In this document: piece by piece, positions 55,172-63,660 of the stretch
Layout of the letters: each line of letters begins with the position of its first letter
How positions within the stretch are numbered: position 1 is the stretch's first letter
Assembly (NCBI RefSeq): GCF_000426645.1
Contig: NZ_AUFT01000017.1
Location: 120,956-184,955 of the forward strand
Reading direction: 5' to 3'
Origin: Nakamurella lactea DSM 19367
GTDB lineage: Bacteria > Actinomycetota > Actinomycetes > Mycobacteriales > Nakamurellaceae
DNA: 64,000 nucleotides
Notes under the pieces: generated by a model
The model's input: only the letters and a program-made list of their open reading frames with translations
What the model was told of the DNA's origin: nothing
The model's database searches: none
Position numbers and translations under genes: made by a program

Positions 55172-58100
55172 CTACCTGGTGCAGACGATCCTGGCATCGC
55201 CCCAGTCGGCGTTGTCGTGGCCGACGCCGTCGCCGGCGTCCCCGACCTGCAGCACGAGCGTCTGCAGGCCGGTCAGATCAGCGGTCAGCTGCTGTGCCGG
55301 TTGTCCACCCCGCATCACCGGAGTCGACGCCAGCGTGGTTCCGTCGCCGACGACGGCAAAGGTCACCGAGCCCTTGGAGCCGGCCGAATCATCCAGGCCG
55401 ACGTCGCCGGCGAACGACGTGCACTTCCCGGCCAGATCCAGGGTGACGGTGCTGACGGCGTTCGTCCCCAGGCCCTTGCTGTAGCCGACTCCGTTGATCG
55501 ACAGCGGCTGGCCGTCACCTTCGCCGGTACCGCCGACGTTCTGGTCCCGTTCCACCGGTCCGTAACCATTGGTCGAGCCGCTCCATTCGAGGTCGCTGAC
55601 GAACAGCTCACCGAACGGCCGGACGCTGACCGTGGTGGAGGCGCCGGTCGTCGAACTGTGGCCATCCAGCCGGTACCCGGCCAGTACGGTGATCGGGAAC
55701 TTGCCGGCAGCAATGTCCTCCGGCACCGTCACGGTCCAGCTGACCGCGGCGGAAGCGCCCGGTGCCAGGGTGGCCGGTGCGCTGCTCACCGGTGTGGCTG
55801 TCCAACCGTCCGGCAGGTCGACCGAGGCGTTGACGGCGGACACCGGACGCGGTGACTGATTGCGGATCGCACTGTCGACGGTGACGGTGTCGCCGCCGGC
55901 CACCGTCCCGTCCTGCTCGAGGCGCACCGGGTCGACCGCGACATTCGACACCCTCGCCGGGACACCCCAGGTGTGCGCATTCCAACTCGGCGCCCGGTTC
56001 TGCCGGACGTCGACACCGCCGCGTACCGTGCCCAGATCGACCAGGGCGACCGATTCCAGTCCGTTGCCGACGCCGCCGGCGCTGGTCACCTCGATGGCCA
56101 ACGTGTTGCGCCCGTTGGGGTCCAGGATGCCGTTCGGCACGACGAACGTGTGCTGCGGCCCGACATTCGCGATGTACTGGCCGATGTTCCAGCCGTTGAC
56201 GTAGATCAATGCTCGATAGTCGCCGGTCGACCGCGGCGTCGTCGGATCACCGATCGTGATGCCGAGCGACGCGTCATCGACTGCGGGCGTGTGCAGCTGG
56301 AAACTGGTGCGGTACCACGTAGTTCCCGGCGTCGCGGCCGCAGCGGGTAGGTCAGCCTCGGCCCAGGATCCGTCCGGATAGCCCGGCAGGAACCAGCCCG
56401 CCCGATCGCCGTAGCTGCCGCTGGCGTTCATGGCGCCGCGGACCGGATCGGCGAGATCCTGGCCGCCACGGTTGCCCTGGATACGCCAGCTCGCGGTGGG
56501 CTGCACGATCGCTCCGGTCGCGTCGGCCATGGTCATCGAGATCAGCCCGCGGCCCTCCTTGTAGGCGTCGTTCACCCCGCCGTCCTCGTTGTGACCGTCG
56601 TTGCGGACCATCACCGACAGCTGGTGCTGCCCGTCGGTACGCAGTCCGTTCGGCACCGCGAAGGTGACGGTGCCGCTGGTCGGCGGTGACGAAACCCCGG
56701 TACCCAGAACGTCTTGCCCCAGGTAGACGCCGTCCAGCCAGGCCTGCAGCATCCCAGCGCCGCCGCCGCCATACCGCAGCGTGATGGAGGTGGCCGCAGC
56801 TGTCGCCGTGTAGCGACCGCGGTACCACACATCACCGCTGTGGAAGCCGTAGTCGTCGGCGGTCAACACCGGTTGGCCCGCAGCCGGTTTGGTGGTGCTT
56901 GCAGTGGTGGTCCGGTCGGCCGGCTGCCACTGCGAATCGTCGAATCCCGGTGCGGATTCGGGCGATCCGGGTGCGGAGCGCCAGGTGGCAGCGGTCAGGT
57001 CCGGCAGCGCGATCGGTGCGGCCCCGGGTAGCAGCTGGTCGGCGACCAGGCTCCCGTCCGCTGCTCGGTGAACAGCGACCCTGGTGCCGTTCCAGGTGAC
57101 GCGGTCGACGCCAGGCGGAGCCCACACCTGCAGCTCCGCGGCGGTCGAGGTGTCTCCGGTCAGCGCGAGCGTCTGGCGTGCGATCGTCGCGGAACGAACC
57201 AGTTCCGGTCCACGCTCCAGCACGGTGCCGGCCGGGGTGGTCTGTTGCCAGAAGGTGCCGGCGGTATGTTCGTCGGCCAGCAACAGGGTGAGCGGAGTCC
57301 GACCGCCGCCGGTGATCCGCACCTGCGCCAGGCTGTCGTGTACGTAGTTCAACCGCAGGTCGCCGGTCGCCGCGTCGTAACTGCTGGCAACCGTGCCGGA
57401 GAGCACCTGGACGTTCGGTTCCTGCGAGTAACGCAGGACAGTCTCGCCGTCATCGCCGGGCGGCGCGTAGAGCAGCGCGAGCTGGGAGGCGCCCTGGCGC
57501 AGGTGGGTCATGATCTGCGAGGTGGAGTAGACCAGGTGCGGTCCGCTCGCGCCGTCGAGGTCGTAGTCGGCGACCAGAATCTTCGAGGTCTGGCCGTCGA
57601 TCCGCAGCGAACCCTGCTGCGGCACGGTGTATGTCCCGTCAGCGGTGGCGATCGGGAACGTGAAGCTTTCGTCGGTGGTGGCGCTCGACGGGTTGTGCAT
57701 GGCGATGTAGAAGTGGGTGCCGGTGTCGGGATTCACGTCGTCGTACACCTTGATCGCCGGGCTGCTCGGGGTGACCATCGCCGCCTTGTCGATCTTAGTG
57801 ATCGGATTGACCGACTGGACGAACAGCCCGAGCTGCTTCATCGTCGTGACCTTCGGACGCAGCTGACGGGCCTCGTCGATACCGGCGCCGTAGTCGTAGG
57901 AACTGAAGACGACAGGTGCCGGCTGCCAACCCCACGAGGTGCCGCCGAAGCCCATGTAGATGTTCTGGATACTGATCCGGTTGGCGATGTTGGTGCCGTA
58001 GAAGACCCGCTCGTATCCGGGGCCCTCGCGCTCTGCCGTGCACTGGTAGGTGCCGTTGCTGCCCCAGTAGTCGAACCAGCCGCCGCCGAATTCGGCGGCG

Positions 58101-59119
58101 AACCCGGGGGTGTCCGGCGAGGCGGTCGACCCGCCGTTGGCACCCCCGCTGCCCCAGATGCCCCAGTCCGGCGCGGTCGCCGGGCTACCGGTGGTGCCGT
58201 CGGTGCGGCAGGCGCCGCCTGGGTAGCCGTCGAAGGCGTAGAGGTCGGTCGGGCCCTCGACCGTGCCGGGTACGTCGGACCCCGTCGGCACCCAGATCCC
58301 GTTGCGGCCCTTGTCGTTGTGGAAGATCGGCACCGTGATGTCGTCGCTGCGGACCTTGTCGTACAGGTGCTGCATGTAGTCGCGCTGCGAGCTGCCGGTG
58401 GCGGCGAGTTCGTTCTCGATCTGGTACAGGATCACCGACCCTTGGCCCTTGGTGTACTGATGCCGGGCGATGATCCGGTCGACCGCCGTCAGCCACTGGT
58501 CCGCGGCGGCGACATAGCTCGCATCATTGCTGCGGCCCTTGCCGTCCACCGTCGACAGCCATCCCGGAAAGCCGCCGCCGCTGACTTCGGCATTGATGTA
58601 CGGGCCGGGCCGGGCGATCACGTAAAGCCCGGTCTCCTCGGCGATGTCGAGCAGCCGGTCGATGTCGCGGACGCCGGAGAAGTCGTAGACCCCGGGCTTG
58701 GGCGAGTGGTAGGCCCAGTCGAAGTAGAGCGACACCGCGTTGTAGCCCTCGGCCTTCATCTTCTGCAGGACGTCACGCCACAGATCCGGGCTGGGCAACC
58801 GGAAGTAGTGGAACTCACCGGACCAGATGTAGGTGGGCTTGCCGTCCAGCTGCAACGAGTACTTGTCGAAGGTGACCGTGTGGGTGCGGCTGGTCGAATT
58901 CGGGGCAAGCCCGCCGGCCGGGGCGGCGACCACAGCGGCCGGGGCGACGGCGGAGACCGGCTGGGCCGCCGGTGCGGCCTGCGCGGGGGTGACCAGCGCC
59001 GCGCCGATCAGGGCGGCGCCGGCCATCGCGGTACCGACCGACCAGCGGCGCCTGCCGAACCGTCGGCGGGCGTCCGGGTGGGGGTTGCTGCGGGCGGGAG
59101 TGAACCGAACAGAAGGCAT
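55172..59119 (-). CDS. Secreted multidomain GH35 beta-galactosidase
   Basis: A ~1,315-aa exported glycosidase. The ATG at 59119 (GGAG 9 nt upstream) opens an Arg-rich signal peptide (RRRFGRRRWSVGTAMAGAAL, cleavage near TPAQA), possibly Tat-type. The GH35 barrel (~65-400) starts FDKYSLQLDGKPTYIWSGEF; the acid/base is Glu237 (YQIENELAA) and the nucleophile Glu343 (FAAEFGGGW). BGal domains 2-5 (jelly rolls) follow to ~1050, then a NEW3-type domain (VDLPDGWTATPVSSAPATL) and an NPCBM-type carbohydrate-binding domain at the end (SDLEWSGSTNGYGPVERDQN). It probably attacks galactan or galactooligosaccharides outside the cell, upstream of the cytoplasmic GH42 enzyme. Tail-to-tail with metX. Confidence 0.93.
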   Translation of the reverse strand: MPSVRFTPARSNPHPDARRRFGRRRWSVGTAMAGAALIGAALVTPAQAAPAAQPVSAVAPAAVVAAPAGGLAPNSTSRTHTVTFDKYSLQLDGKPTYIWSGEFHYFRLPSPDLWRDVLQKMKAEGYNAVSLYFDWAYHSPKPGVYDFSGVRDIDRLLDIAEETGLYVIARPGPYINAEVSGGGFPGWLSTVDGKGRSNDASYVAAADQWLTAVDRIIARHQYTKGQGSVILYQIENELAATGSSQRDYMQHLYDKVRSDDITVPIFHNDKGRNGIWVPTGSDVPGTVEGPTDLYAFDGYPGGACRTDGTTGSPATAPDWGIWGSGGANGGSTASPDTPGFAAEFGGGWFDYWGSNGTYQCTAEREGPGYERVFYGTNIANRISIQNIYMGFGGTSWGWQPAPVVFSSYDYGAGIDEARQLRPKVTTMKQLGLFVQSVNPITKIDKAAMVTPSSPAIKVYDDVNPDTGTHFYIAMHNPSSATTDESFTFPIATADGTYTVPQQGSLRIDGQTSKILVADYDLDGASGPHLVYSTSQIMTHLRQGASQLALLYAPPGDDGETVLRYSQEPNVQVLSGTVASSYDAATGDLRLNYVHDSLAQVRITGGGRTPLTLLLADEHTAGTFWQQTTPAGTVLERGPELVRSATIARQTLALTGDTSTAAELQVWAPPGVDRVTWNGTRVAVHRAADGSLVADQLLPGAAPIALPDLTAATWRSAPGSPESAPGFDDSQWQPADRTTTASTTKPAAGQPVLTADDYGFHSGDVWYRGRYTATAAATSITLRYGGGGAGMLQAWLDGVYLGQDVLGTGVSSPPTSGTVTFAVPNGLRTDGQHQLSVMVRNDGHNEDGGVNDAYKEGRGLISMTMADATGAIVQPTASWRIQGNRGGQDLADPVRGAMNASGSYGDRAGWFLPGYPDGSWAEADLPAAAATPGTTWYRTSFQLHTPAVDDASLGITIGDPTTPRSTGDYRALIYVNGWNIGQYIANVGPQHTFVVPNGILDPNGRNTLAIEVTSAGGVGNGLESVALVDLGTVRGGVDVRQNRAPSWNAHTWGVPARVSNVAVDPVRLEQDGTVAGGDTVTVDSAIRNQSPRPVSAVNASVDLPDGWTATPVSSAPATLAPGASAAVSWTVTVPEDIAAGKFPITVLAGYRLDGHSSTTGASTTVSVRPFGELFVSDLEWSGSTNGYGPVERDQNVGGTGEGDGQPLSINGVGYSKGLGTNAVSTVTLDLAGKCTSFAGDVGLDDSAGSKGSVTFAVVGDGTTLASTPVMRGGQPAQQLTADLTGLQTLVLQVGDAGDGVGHDNADWGDARIVCTR

Positions 59120-59183
59120 GGGTGAGCTCCAGTTGGGAAGTACGCCGTCGGACCTGTAGCCGCAATGCGGCCCCTCGCCCGGA

Positions 59184-59212
59184 ACTGAACCGGAGCTTCG
59201 CGCAAATGTCAA
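59184..59212 (-). promoter_or_regulatory. Promoter of the GH35 gene
   Basis: On the minus strand a perfect TTGACA -35 is followed after 17 bp by TTCAGT as -10. Transcription would start ~58 nt before the ATG at 59119. Confidence 0.55.
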
Positions 59213-59263
59213 CCATTCCGATCAAAACCGCACATCTGCGGGGATGGGCGCGACCGTCGGCCG

Positions 59264-59321
59264 AGTGACCGCAGTGACAGGAGTCACTCCGGTCGAGTCG
59301 AGTGACGCGCGCTACAGTGAC
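59264..59321. promoter_or_regulatory. Cluster of AGTGAC repeats upstream of the sdh operon
   Basis: AGTGAC occurs at 59264, 59273, 59301 and 59316, plus the inverted GTCACT at 59283. The copies at 59273 and 59283 form a perfect inverted repeat with a 4-nt spacer. The cluster ends 51 nt before the sdh membrane-subunit start and looks like a multi-site regulator target. Confidence 0.5.
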
Positions 59322-59372
59322 CCCGTTGTCAGGCCAACGATGGTCGGGACAACCGCAGGTGAGGAGTCGAGG

Positions 59373-60212
59373 ATGAGCCGCAGTGGCCTCGAGCAGGCTT
59401 CAACCGGATCGGTGCCAGGGGGAGTCGGGTCGCCCGCCCGGGCGCGGATCGCGGATCGGACCCTGCGGACCGACCGATGGTGGGTCCAACCGGCCCTCAC
59501 CTTCACCCTGCTGGTCATCTGGCTGTTGTACGCGCTGGTCAGGACGGTTTCCCAGCGCGCCTACTTCGTCGAGCAGTACCACTACCTCTCGCCGTTCTCC
59601 TCGCCCTGTCTGACGAGTTCGTGCGCGCCCGCCGCCCGGGACTTCGGTACCTGGTTCGGCGACTTCCCGCCGTTCGTGCCGTTCGGACTGCTCGTGCTGC
59701 CGTTCCTGCTGGGCTTCCGGCTGACCTGTTACTACTACCGCAAGGCGTACTACCGGTCGTTCTGGCTGTCGCCGCCGGCCTGCGCCGTCGCCGAACCGCA
59801 CAGCAAGTACTCCGGGGAGACCCGCTTCCCGCTGATCATGCAGAACATCCACCGGTACTTCTTCTACGCCGCGGTGATCGTGTCGCTGATCAATACCTAT
59901 GACGTGATCAGGGCTTTCCGCGGCGCGGACGGCGGATTCGGGATCGGCCTCGGCACGATCATCATGCTGGTCAACGTGGTGCTGCTGTGGACCTATACAG
60001 CGTCGTGCCACTCGTGCCGGCACCTGATGGGCGGCCGGCTCAAGCACTTCTCGGCCCATCCGGTGCGCTACCGCGCCTGGACCTTCATTTCGAAACTGAA
60101 CACCAAACACATGCAGCTGGCCTGGACGACGCTGGGCACGCTGATGCTGACCGACGCCTACATCGCGCTGGTCGCGTCCGGGGCCCTGAGTGACTGGAGG
60201 CTGATCAACTGA
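59373..60212 (+). CDS. sdhC: Succinate dehydrogenase membrane anchor (Sdh1 type, SdhC-like)
   Basis: A 279-aa membrane protein with about five hydrophobic helices. It resembles the single long anchor of the actinobacterial Sdh1 enzyme (mycobacterial Rv0249c type) rather than paired SdhC/SdhD. Histidines usable as haem or quinone ligands occur in QNIHRYFFYAAVIVS, ASCHSCRHLMGG and NTKHMQLAW; a CxxC lies in the CHSC stretch. The ATG at 59373 follows GAGGAG. Its stop overlaps the sdhA ATG (TGATG). It anchors the complex and passes electrons to menaquinone. Confidence 0.88.
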   Translation: MSRSGLEQASTGSVPGGVGSPARARIADRTLRTDRWWVQPALTFTLLVIWLLYALVRTVSQRAYFVEQYHYLSPFSSPCLTSSCAPAARDFGTWFGDFPPFVPFGLLVLPFLLGFRLTCYYYRKAYYRSFWLSPPACAVAEPHSKYSGETRFPLIMQNIHRYFFYAAVIVSLINTYDVIRAFRGADGGFGIGLGTIIMLVNVVLLWTYTASCHSCRHLMGGRLKHFSAHPVRYRAWTFISKLNTKHMQLAWTTLGTLMLTDAYIALVASGALSDWRLIN

Positions 60213-62128
60213 TGGCTGCCGAGGTGGAGCACTTCGACTACGACGTGGTGATCATCGGGGCGGGCGGCGCCGGTCTGCGTGCGGCGATCGCCGCCCGCGA
60301 ATCGGGCCTGCGTACCGCGATCATCTGCAAATCCTTGTTCGGCAAGGCGCACACAGTGATGGCCGAGGGTGGAATCGCGGCCAGCATGGGCAATGTCAAC
60401 AGCCACGACAACTGGCAGGTGCACTTCGGCGACACCATGCGGGGCGGGAAGTTCCTGAACTCCTGGCGGATGGCCGAGCTGCATGCCAAGGAGGCGCCCG
60501 ACCGGGTCTGGGAGCTGGAGACCTACGGCGCGTTGTTCGACCGCACCCCGGAAGGCAAGATCAGCCAGCGCAACTTCGGTGGTCACGAGTACCCCCGGCT
60601 TGCTCACGTCGGCGACCGCACCGGTCTCGAGCTGATCCGGACGATGCAGCAGAAGATCGTCTCGCTGCAACAGGACGACGAGAAGGAGTCGGGCGACCCC
60701 GAGGCCAGGCTGAAGGTGTTCGCCGAATGCACCATCACCGAGCTGCTGACCGCCGAGGGCGGCGCGATCGCCGGGGCCTTCGGCTACTGGCGCGAGACCG
60801 GCCGCTTCATCCGCTTCAACGCGCCGGCGATCGTGCTGGCCACCGGTGGCATCGGCAAGTCGTTCAAGGTCACCTCGAACTCGTGGGAATACACCGGTGA
60901 CGGGCACGCCCTGGCGCTGCGCGCCGGCTCGACGCTGATCAACATGGAGTTCGTCCAGTTCCACCCGACCGGAATGGTCTGGCCGCCGTCGGTCAAGGGC
61001 ATCCTGGTGACGGAGTCGGTTCGCGGCGACGGCGGGGTGCTGAAGAACGCCGAGGGCAAGCGGTTCATGTTCGACTACGTGCCGGACGTCTTCCGTGGCC
61101 AGTACGCCGAGACCGAGGAGGAGGGCGACCGCTGGTACACCGACCCGGACAACAACAAGCGTCCGCCGGAACTGCTGCCCCGTGACGAGGTGGCCAGGGC
61201 GATCAACTCCGAGGTCAAGGCTGGTCGGGGATCGCCGCACGGCGGAGTCTTCCTGGACATCGCCTCCCGTCGCTCCGCTGCCGAGATCATGAAGCGGCTG
61301 CCGTCGATGCACCACCAGTTCAAGGAGCTCGCCGACGTCGACATCACGGCCGAGCCGATGGAGGTCGGCCCGACCTGCCACTACGTCATGGGCGGCGTCG
61401 AGGTCGACCCGGACACCGCTGCGGCCACCGGGGTGCCGGGACTGTTCGCGGCCGGTGAGGTCTCCGGCGGGATGCACGGCTCCAACCGGCTCGGCGGGAA
61501 CTCGCTGTCGGACCTACTGGTGTTCGGCGCCAGGGCCGGGATCGGCGCGGCCGAGTACGTCAAGGGCCTCGGTGACGAACGGCCGACGGTCGACTCCTCG
61601 GTGATCGATGCCGCCGCGGCCGTCGCGCTGGCTCCATTCGAGGAGGAGGGCGGTGAGAACCCGTACACGCTGCACCAGGAGATGCAGCAGACGATGAACG
61701 ACCTGGTCGGCATCATCCGCAAGGCCGAGGAGATCGAGCAGGCGCTGGTCAAGCTCGAGGAGCTCAAGGCCAGGGCGGTGCATCTGACGATCGAGGGTCA
61801 TCGCCAGTTCAACCCCGGCTGGCACCTGGCGCTCGACCTGCGCAACATGCTGGCGGTCAGCGAGTGCGTTGCCAGGGCTGCGTTGCTGCGCCAGGAGAGC
61901 CGCGGCGGCCACACCCGTGACGACTACCCCGAGATGGATCCGAACTGGCGGCGCAAGAACCTGGTCTGTTCGCTGGAAGGCAGCGGACCTTCGGCGCACG
62001 TCAAGGTCGTCGAGCAGCCGATGGTCCCGATGCGCGAGGACCTGCTCGCCCTGTTCAAGCGCGACGAGCTGAAGAAGTACCTGACCGACGACGAGCTGGC
62101 GCAGCTGCCGGAACGGAGCGAATCATGA
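60212..62128 (+). CDS. sdhA: Succinate dehydrogenase flavoprotein subunit SdhA
   Basis: FAD-containing catalytic subunit, 638 aa, oxidising succinate to fumarate (or the reverse). The FAD-binding motif VVIIGAGGAGLRAAIAARES is at the N-terminus, and His47 in KAHTVMAEGGIAA corresponds to the covalently flavinylated histidine. The dicarboxylate-site region is HVGDRTGLELI, and the FAD C-terminal motif is GEVSGGMHGSNRLGGNSLSD. Its length and pattern fit the Sdh1/FrdA-like group with a single long membrane anchor. It overlaps the anchor gene by one base; the stop is inside a mini-ORF leading to sdhB. Confidence 0.96.
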   Translation: MAAEVEHFDYDVVIIGAGGAGLRAAIAARESGLRTAIICKSLFGKAHTVMAEGGIAASMGNVNSHDNWQVHFGDTMRGGKFLNSWRMAELHAKEAPDRVWELETYGALFDRTPEGKISQRNFGGHEYPRLAHVGDRTGLELIRTMQQKIVSLQQDDEKESGDPEARLKVFAECTITELLTAEGGAIAGAFGYWRETGRFIRFNAPAIVLATGGIGKSFKVTSNSWEYTGDGHALALRAGSTLINMEFVQFHPTGMVWPPSVKGILVTESVRGDGGVLKNAEGKRFMFDYVPDVFRGQYAETEEEGDRWYTDPDNNKRPPELLPRDEVARAINSEVKAGRGSPHGGVFLDIASRRSAAEIMKRLPSMHHQFKELADVDITAEPMEVGPTCHYVMGGVEVDPDTAAATGVPGLFAAGEVSGGMHGSNRLGGNSLSDLLVFGARAGIGAAEYVKGLGDERPTVDSSVIDAAAAVALAPFEEEGGENPYTLHQEMQQTMNDLVGIIRKAEEIEQALVKLEELKARAVHLTIEGHRQFNPGWHLALDLRNMLAVSECVARAALLRQESRGGHTRDDYPEMDPNWRRKNLVCSLEGSGPSAHVKVVEQPMVPMREDLLALFKRDELKKYLTDDELAQLPERSES

Positions 62129-62151
62129 GCAAGCTTGCGGGTGAGTCATGA
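62125..62151 (+). CDS. Eight-codon mini-ORF bridging sdhA and sdhB
   Basis: ATG at 62125 overlaps the sdhA stop (ATGA), encodes MSKLAGES, and its TGA overlaps the sdhB ATG at 62148 (ATGA again). It could hand ribosomes from sdhA to sdhB by two termination-reinitiation steps. It may equally be a chance frame; no independent evidence of expression. Confidence 0.35.
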   Translation: MSKLAGES

Positions 62152-62900
62152 GTTACGACGCGCACTTCCGGGTGTGGCGGGGTGACGCCGAAGGCGGCGA
62201 ACTCGTCGACTACACCGTCGAGGTCAACGACGGTGAGGTCGTGCTCGACATCATCCACCGGCTGCAGGCCACCCAGAGCGGCGACCTGGCCGTCCGCTGG
62301 AACTGCAAGGCCGGCAAGTGCGGCTCCTGTAGCGCCGAGATCAACGGGATGCCCAAACTCTTGTGCATGACCCGGATGTCGACCTTCACCGAGGACGAGA
62401 CGGTCACCGTCACCCCGATGCGGGCGTTCCCGGTGATCAAGGACCTGGTCACCGACGTGTCCTTCAACTACGCGAAGGCCCGACAGATCCCGGCCTTCGC
62501 CCCGCCGGACCTGGCACCCGGCGAGTACCGGATGCAGCAGGTCGACGTCGAGCGCTCGCAGGAGTTCCGCAAGTGCATCGAATGCTTCCTCTGTCAGGAC
62601 ACCTGCCACGTGGTGCGCGATCACGAGGACAACAAGGAGTCCTTCGCCGGGCCGCGGTTCTTCATCCGGGCGGCCGAGCTCGACATGCATCCGCTGGACA
62701 CCCGTACCGACCGGGCCAACTTCGCCCGCGACGACCAGGGCATCGGGATGTGCAACATCACCAAGTGCTGCACAGAGGTCTGCCCCGAGCACATCAAGAT
62801 CACCGACAACGCGATCATCCCGATGAAGGAACGCGTCGTCGACCGCAAGTACGACCCGCTGGTCTGGCTCGGGTCCAAGATCCGACGTCGGACCGGTTAG
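62148..62900 (+). CDS. sdhB: Succinate dehydrogenase iron-sulfur subunit SdhB
   Basis: Electron-transfer subunit of 250 aa. The [2Fe-2S] ligands are in CKAGKCGSCSAEINGMPKLLC; the remaining clusters use CIECFLCQDTC and CNITKCCTEVCPEH. The ligand pattern matches actinobacterial Sdh1 SdhB proteins. The ATG at 62148 has GGGTGAG close by and sits at the end of a bridging mini-ORF. It is the last gene of the operon. Confidence 0.95.
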   Translation: MSYDAHFRVWRGDAEGGELVDYTVEVNDGEVVLDIIHRLQATQSGDLAVRWNCKAGKCGSCSAEINGMPKLLCMTRMSTFTEDETVTVTPMRAFPVIKDLVTDVSFNYAKARQIPAFAPPDLAPGEYRMQQVDVERSQEFRKCIECFLCQDTCHVVRDHEDNKESFAGPRFFIRAAELDMHPLDTRTDRANFARDDQGIGMCNITKCCTEVCPEHIKITDNAIIPMKERVVDRKYDPLVWLGSKIRRRTG

Positions 62901-63220
62901 CGATCGCGTGCCGCCCGTCGCTGGGAGACCCGGACCTGCGAGGCCGGAGCCTTTCCAAGACATCCGGATGCGATCGACACAAGGACGGTCATGCCTGGGT
63001 TGACGACACCGCTGTCGGGCGTTGCGTAGTTGCTGACGGTGGCAGGCCTCCCGGCGGACCCGGGAGTCCCAGCCTGTAGCCGTCGCCGGACCAGAGGAAT
63101 AGGTGTCGGGTACCGATTGGGTAACGATCCGCCGATTGGTACATGCACTATTGCCAGGCTGGTGCAATGTGCAGCGATGGTCAAGCATCCGCGCTTACGT
63201 CCAGCCCTGCAGGAAAAGCG
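62901..63220. other. Intergenic region after sdhB, nothing recognised
   Basis: A 320-bp stretch with no convincing coding frame. It holds one hairpin (CTCCCGG/CCGGGAG, 63049-63067) without a U-run, 150 bp after sdhB, which is only a weak terminator candidate. Base composition becomes visibly less GC-rich towards its right end. Confidence 0.5.
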
Positions 63221-63660
63221 ATGTTGGGCGAGTGTGCTCGTCGCAGTGCTCGTGTGCTCGTCGCAGTGCTCGCAGTCGTAGTCACACCGGTGATGCGTCC
63301 GCTACCAGCCATGGCGAACAACTTTGGCGGCTGCACAACGCTCTCGCAGCCATGTTACGTACCCACAGCAAACGTGCGGTTGTCATACACGCTAGGTCCG
63401 AGAATGCGAGCGGCGGCCGAGGCTACACGCACGCAGAGTTACAACACACCACCGACCTCAACGTGTCGTTGGACTCCACAGGTTCCAATTACACTGTTCG
63501 CCTGTTCATCGACGATACACTTCCTAGCCCTACGGTCGGCAGATATAACTGTCGATCGGGTCACCTCACCCCTTATGGCATCTGCAATATCGGTGACGTC
63601 CGATTCAAGGGGACGGCGATATCTACTTGGACTGATGACCACCTAAAGCAACTCGCGGGT
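63221..63660 (+). pseudogene. Exported protein gene broken by a frameshift and probably by IS insertion
   Basis: ATG at 63221 has AGGA 6 nt upstream and opens a signal peptide (ARVLVAVLAVVVTPVMRP, then LPAMA) followed by NNFGGCTTLSQPCYVPTANV. Around 63443-63450 the coding signal leaves this frame and continues one frame over as TTDLNVSLDSTGSNYTVRLF and CRSGHLTPYGICNIGDVRF. Deleting one AC from the ACACAC run there restores a continuous frame (YNTTDLNV). The second frame ends in TWTDDHLKQLA and then runs into the IS element, so the C-terminus is missing. The family is not recognised; small secreted proteins with this ending can be metalloproteases, but the diagnostic part is lost. GC content is lower than in neighbouring genes. 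Confidence 0.6.

Noticed and set aside
59348..59361. GGGAC upstream of sdhC as a fourth hypoxia box
   Set aside because: It is followed by AACCGCAGG; there is no matching GTCCC arm.
63049..63067. Hairpin as the sdh terminator
   Set aside because: It is 150 bp after the stop with a 7-bp stem and no U-run; too weak to call.
62897..63184. A 95-codon minus-strand frame after sdhB
   Set aside because: No ribosome site, no recognisable family and composition like the GC-rich shadows elsewhere.
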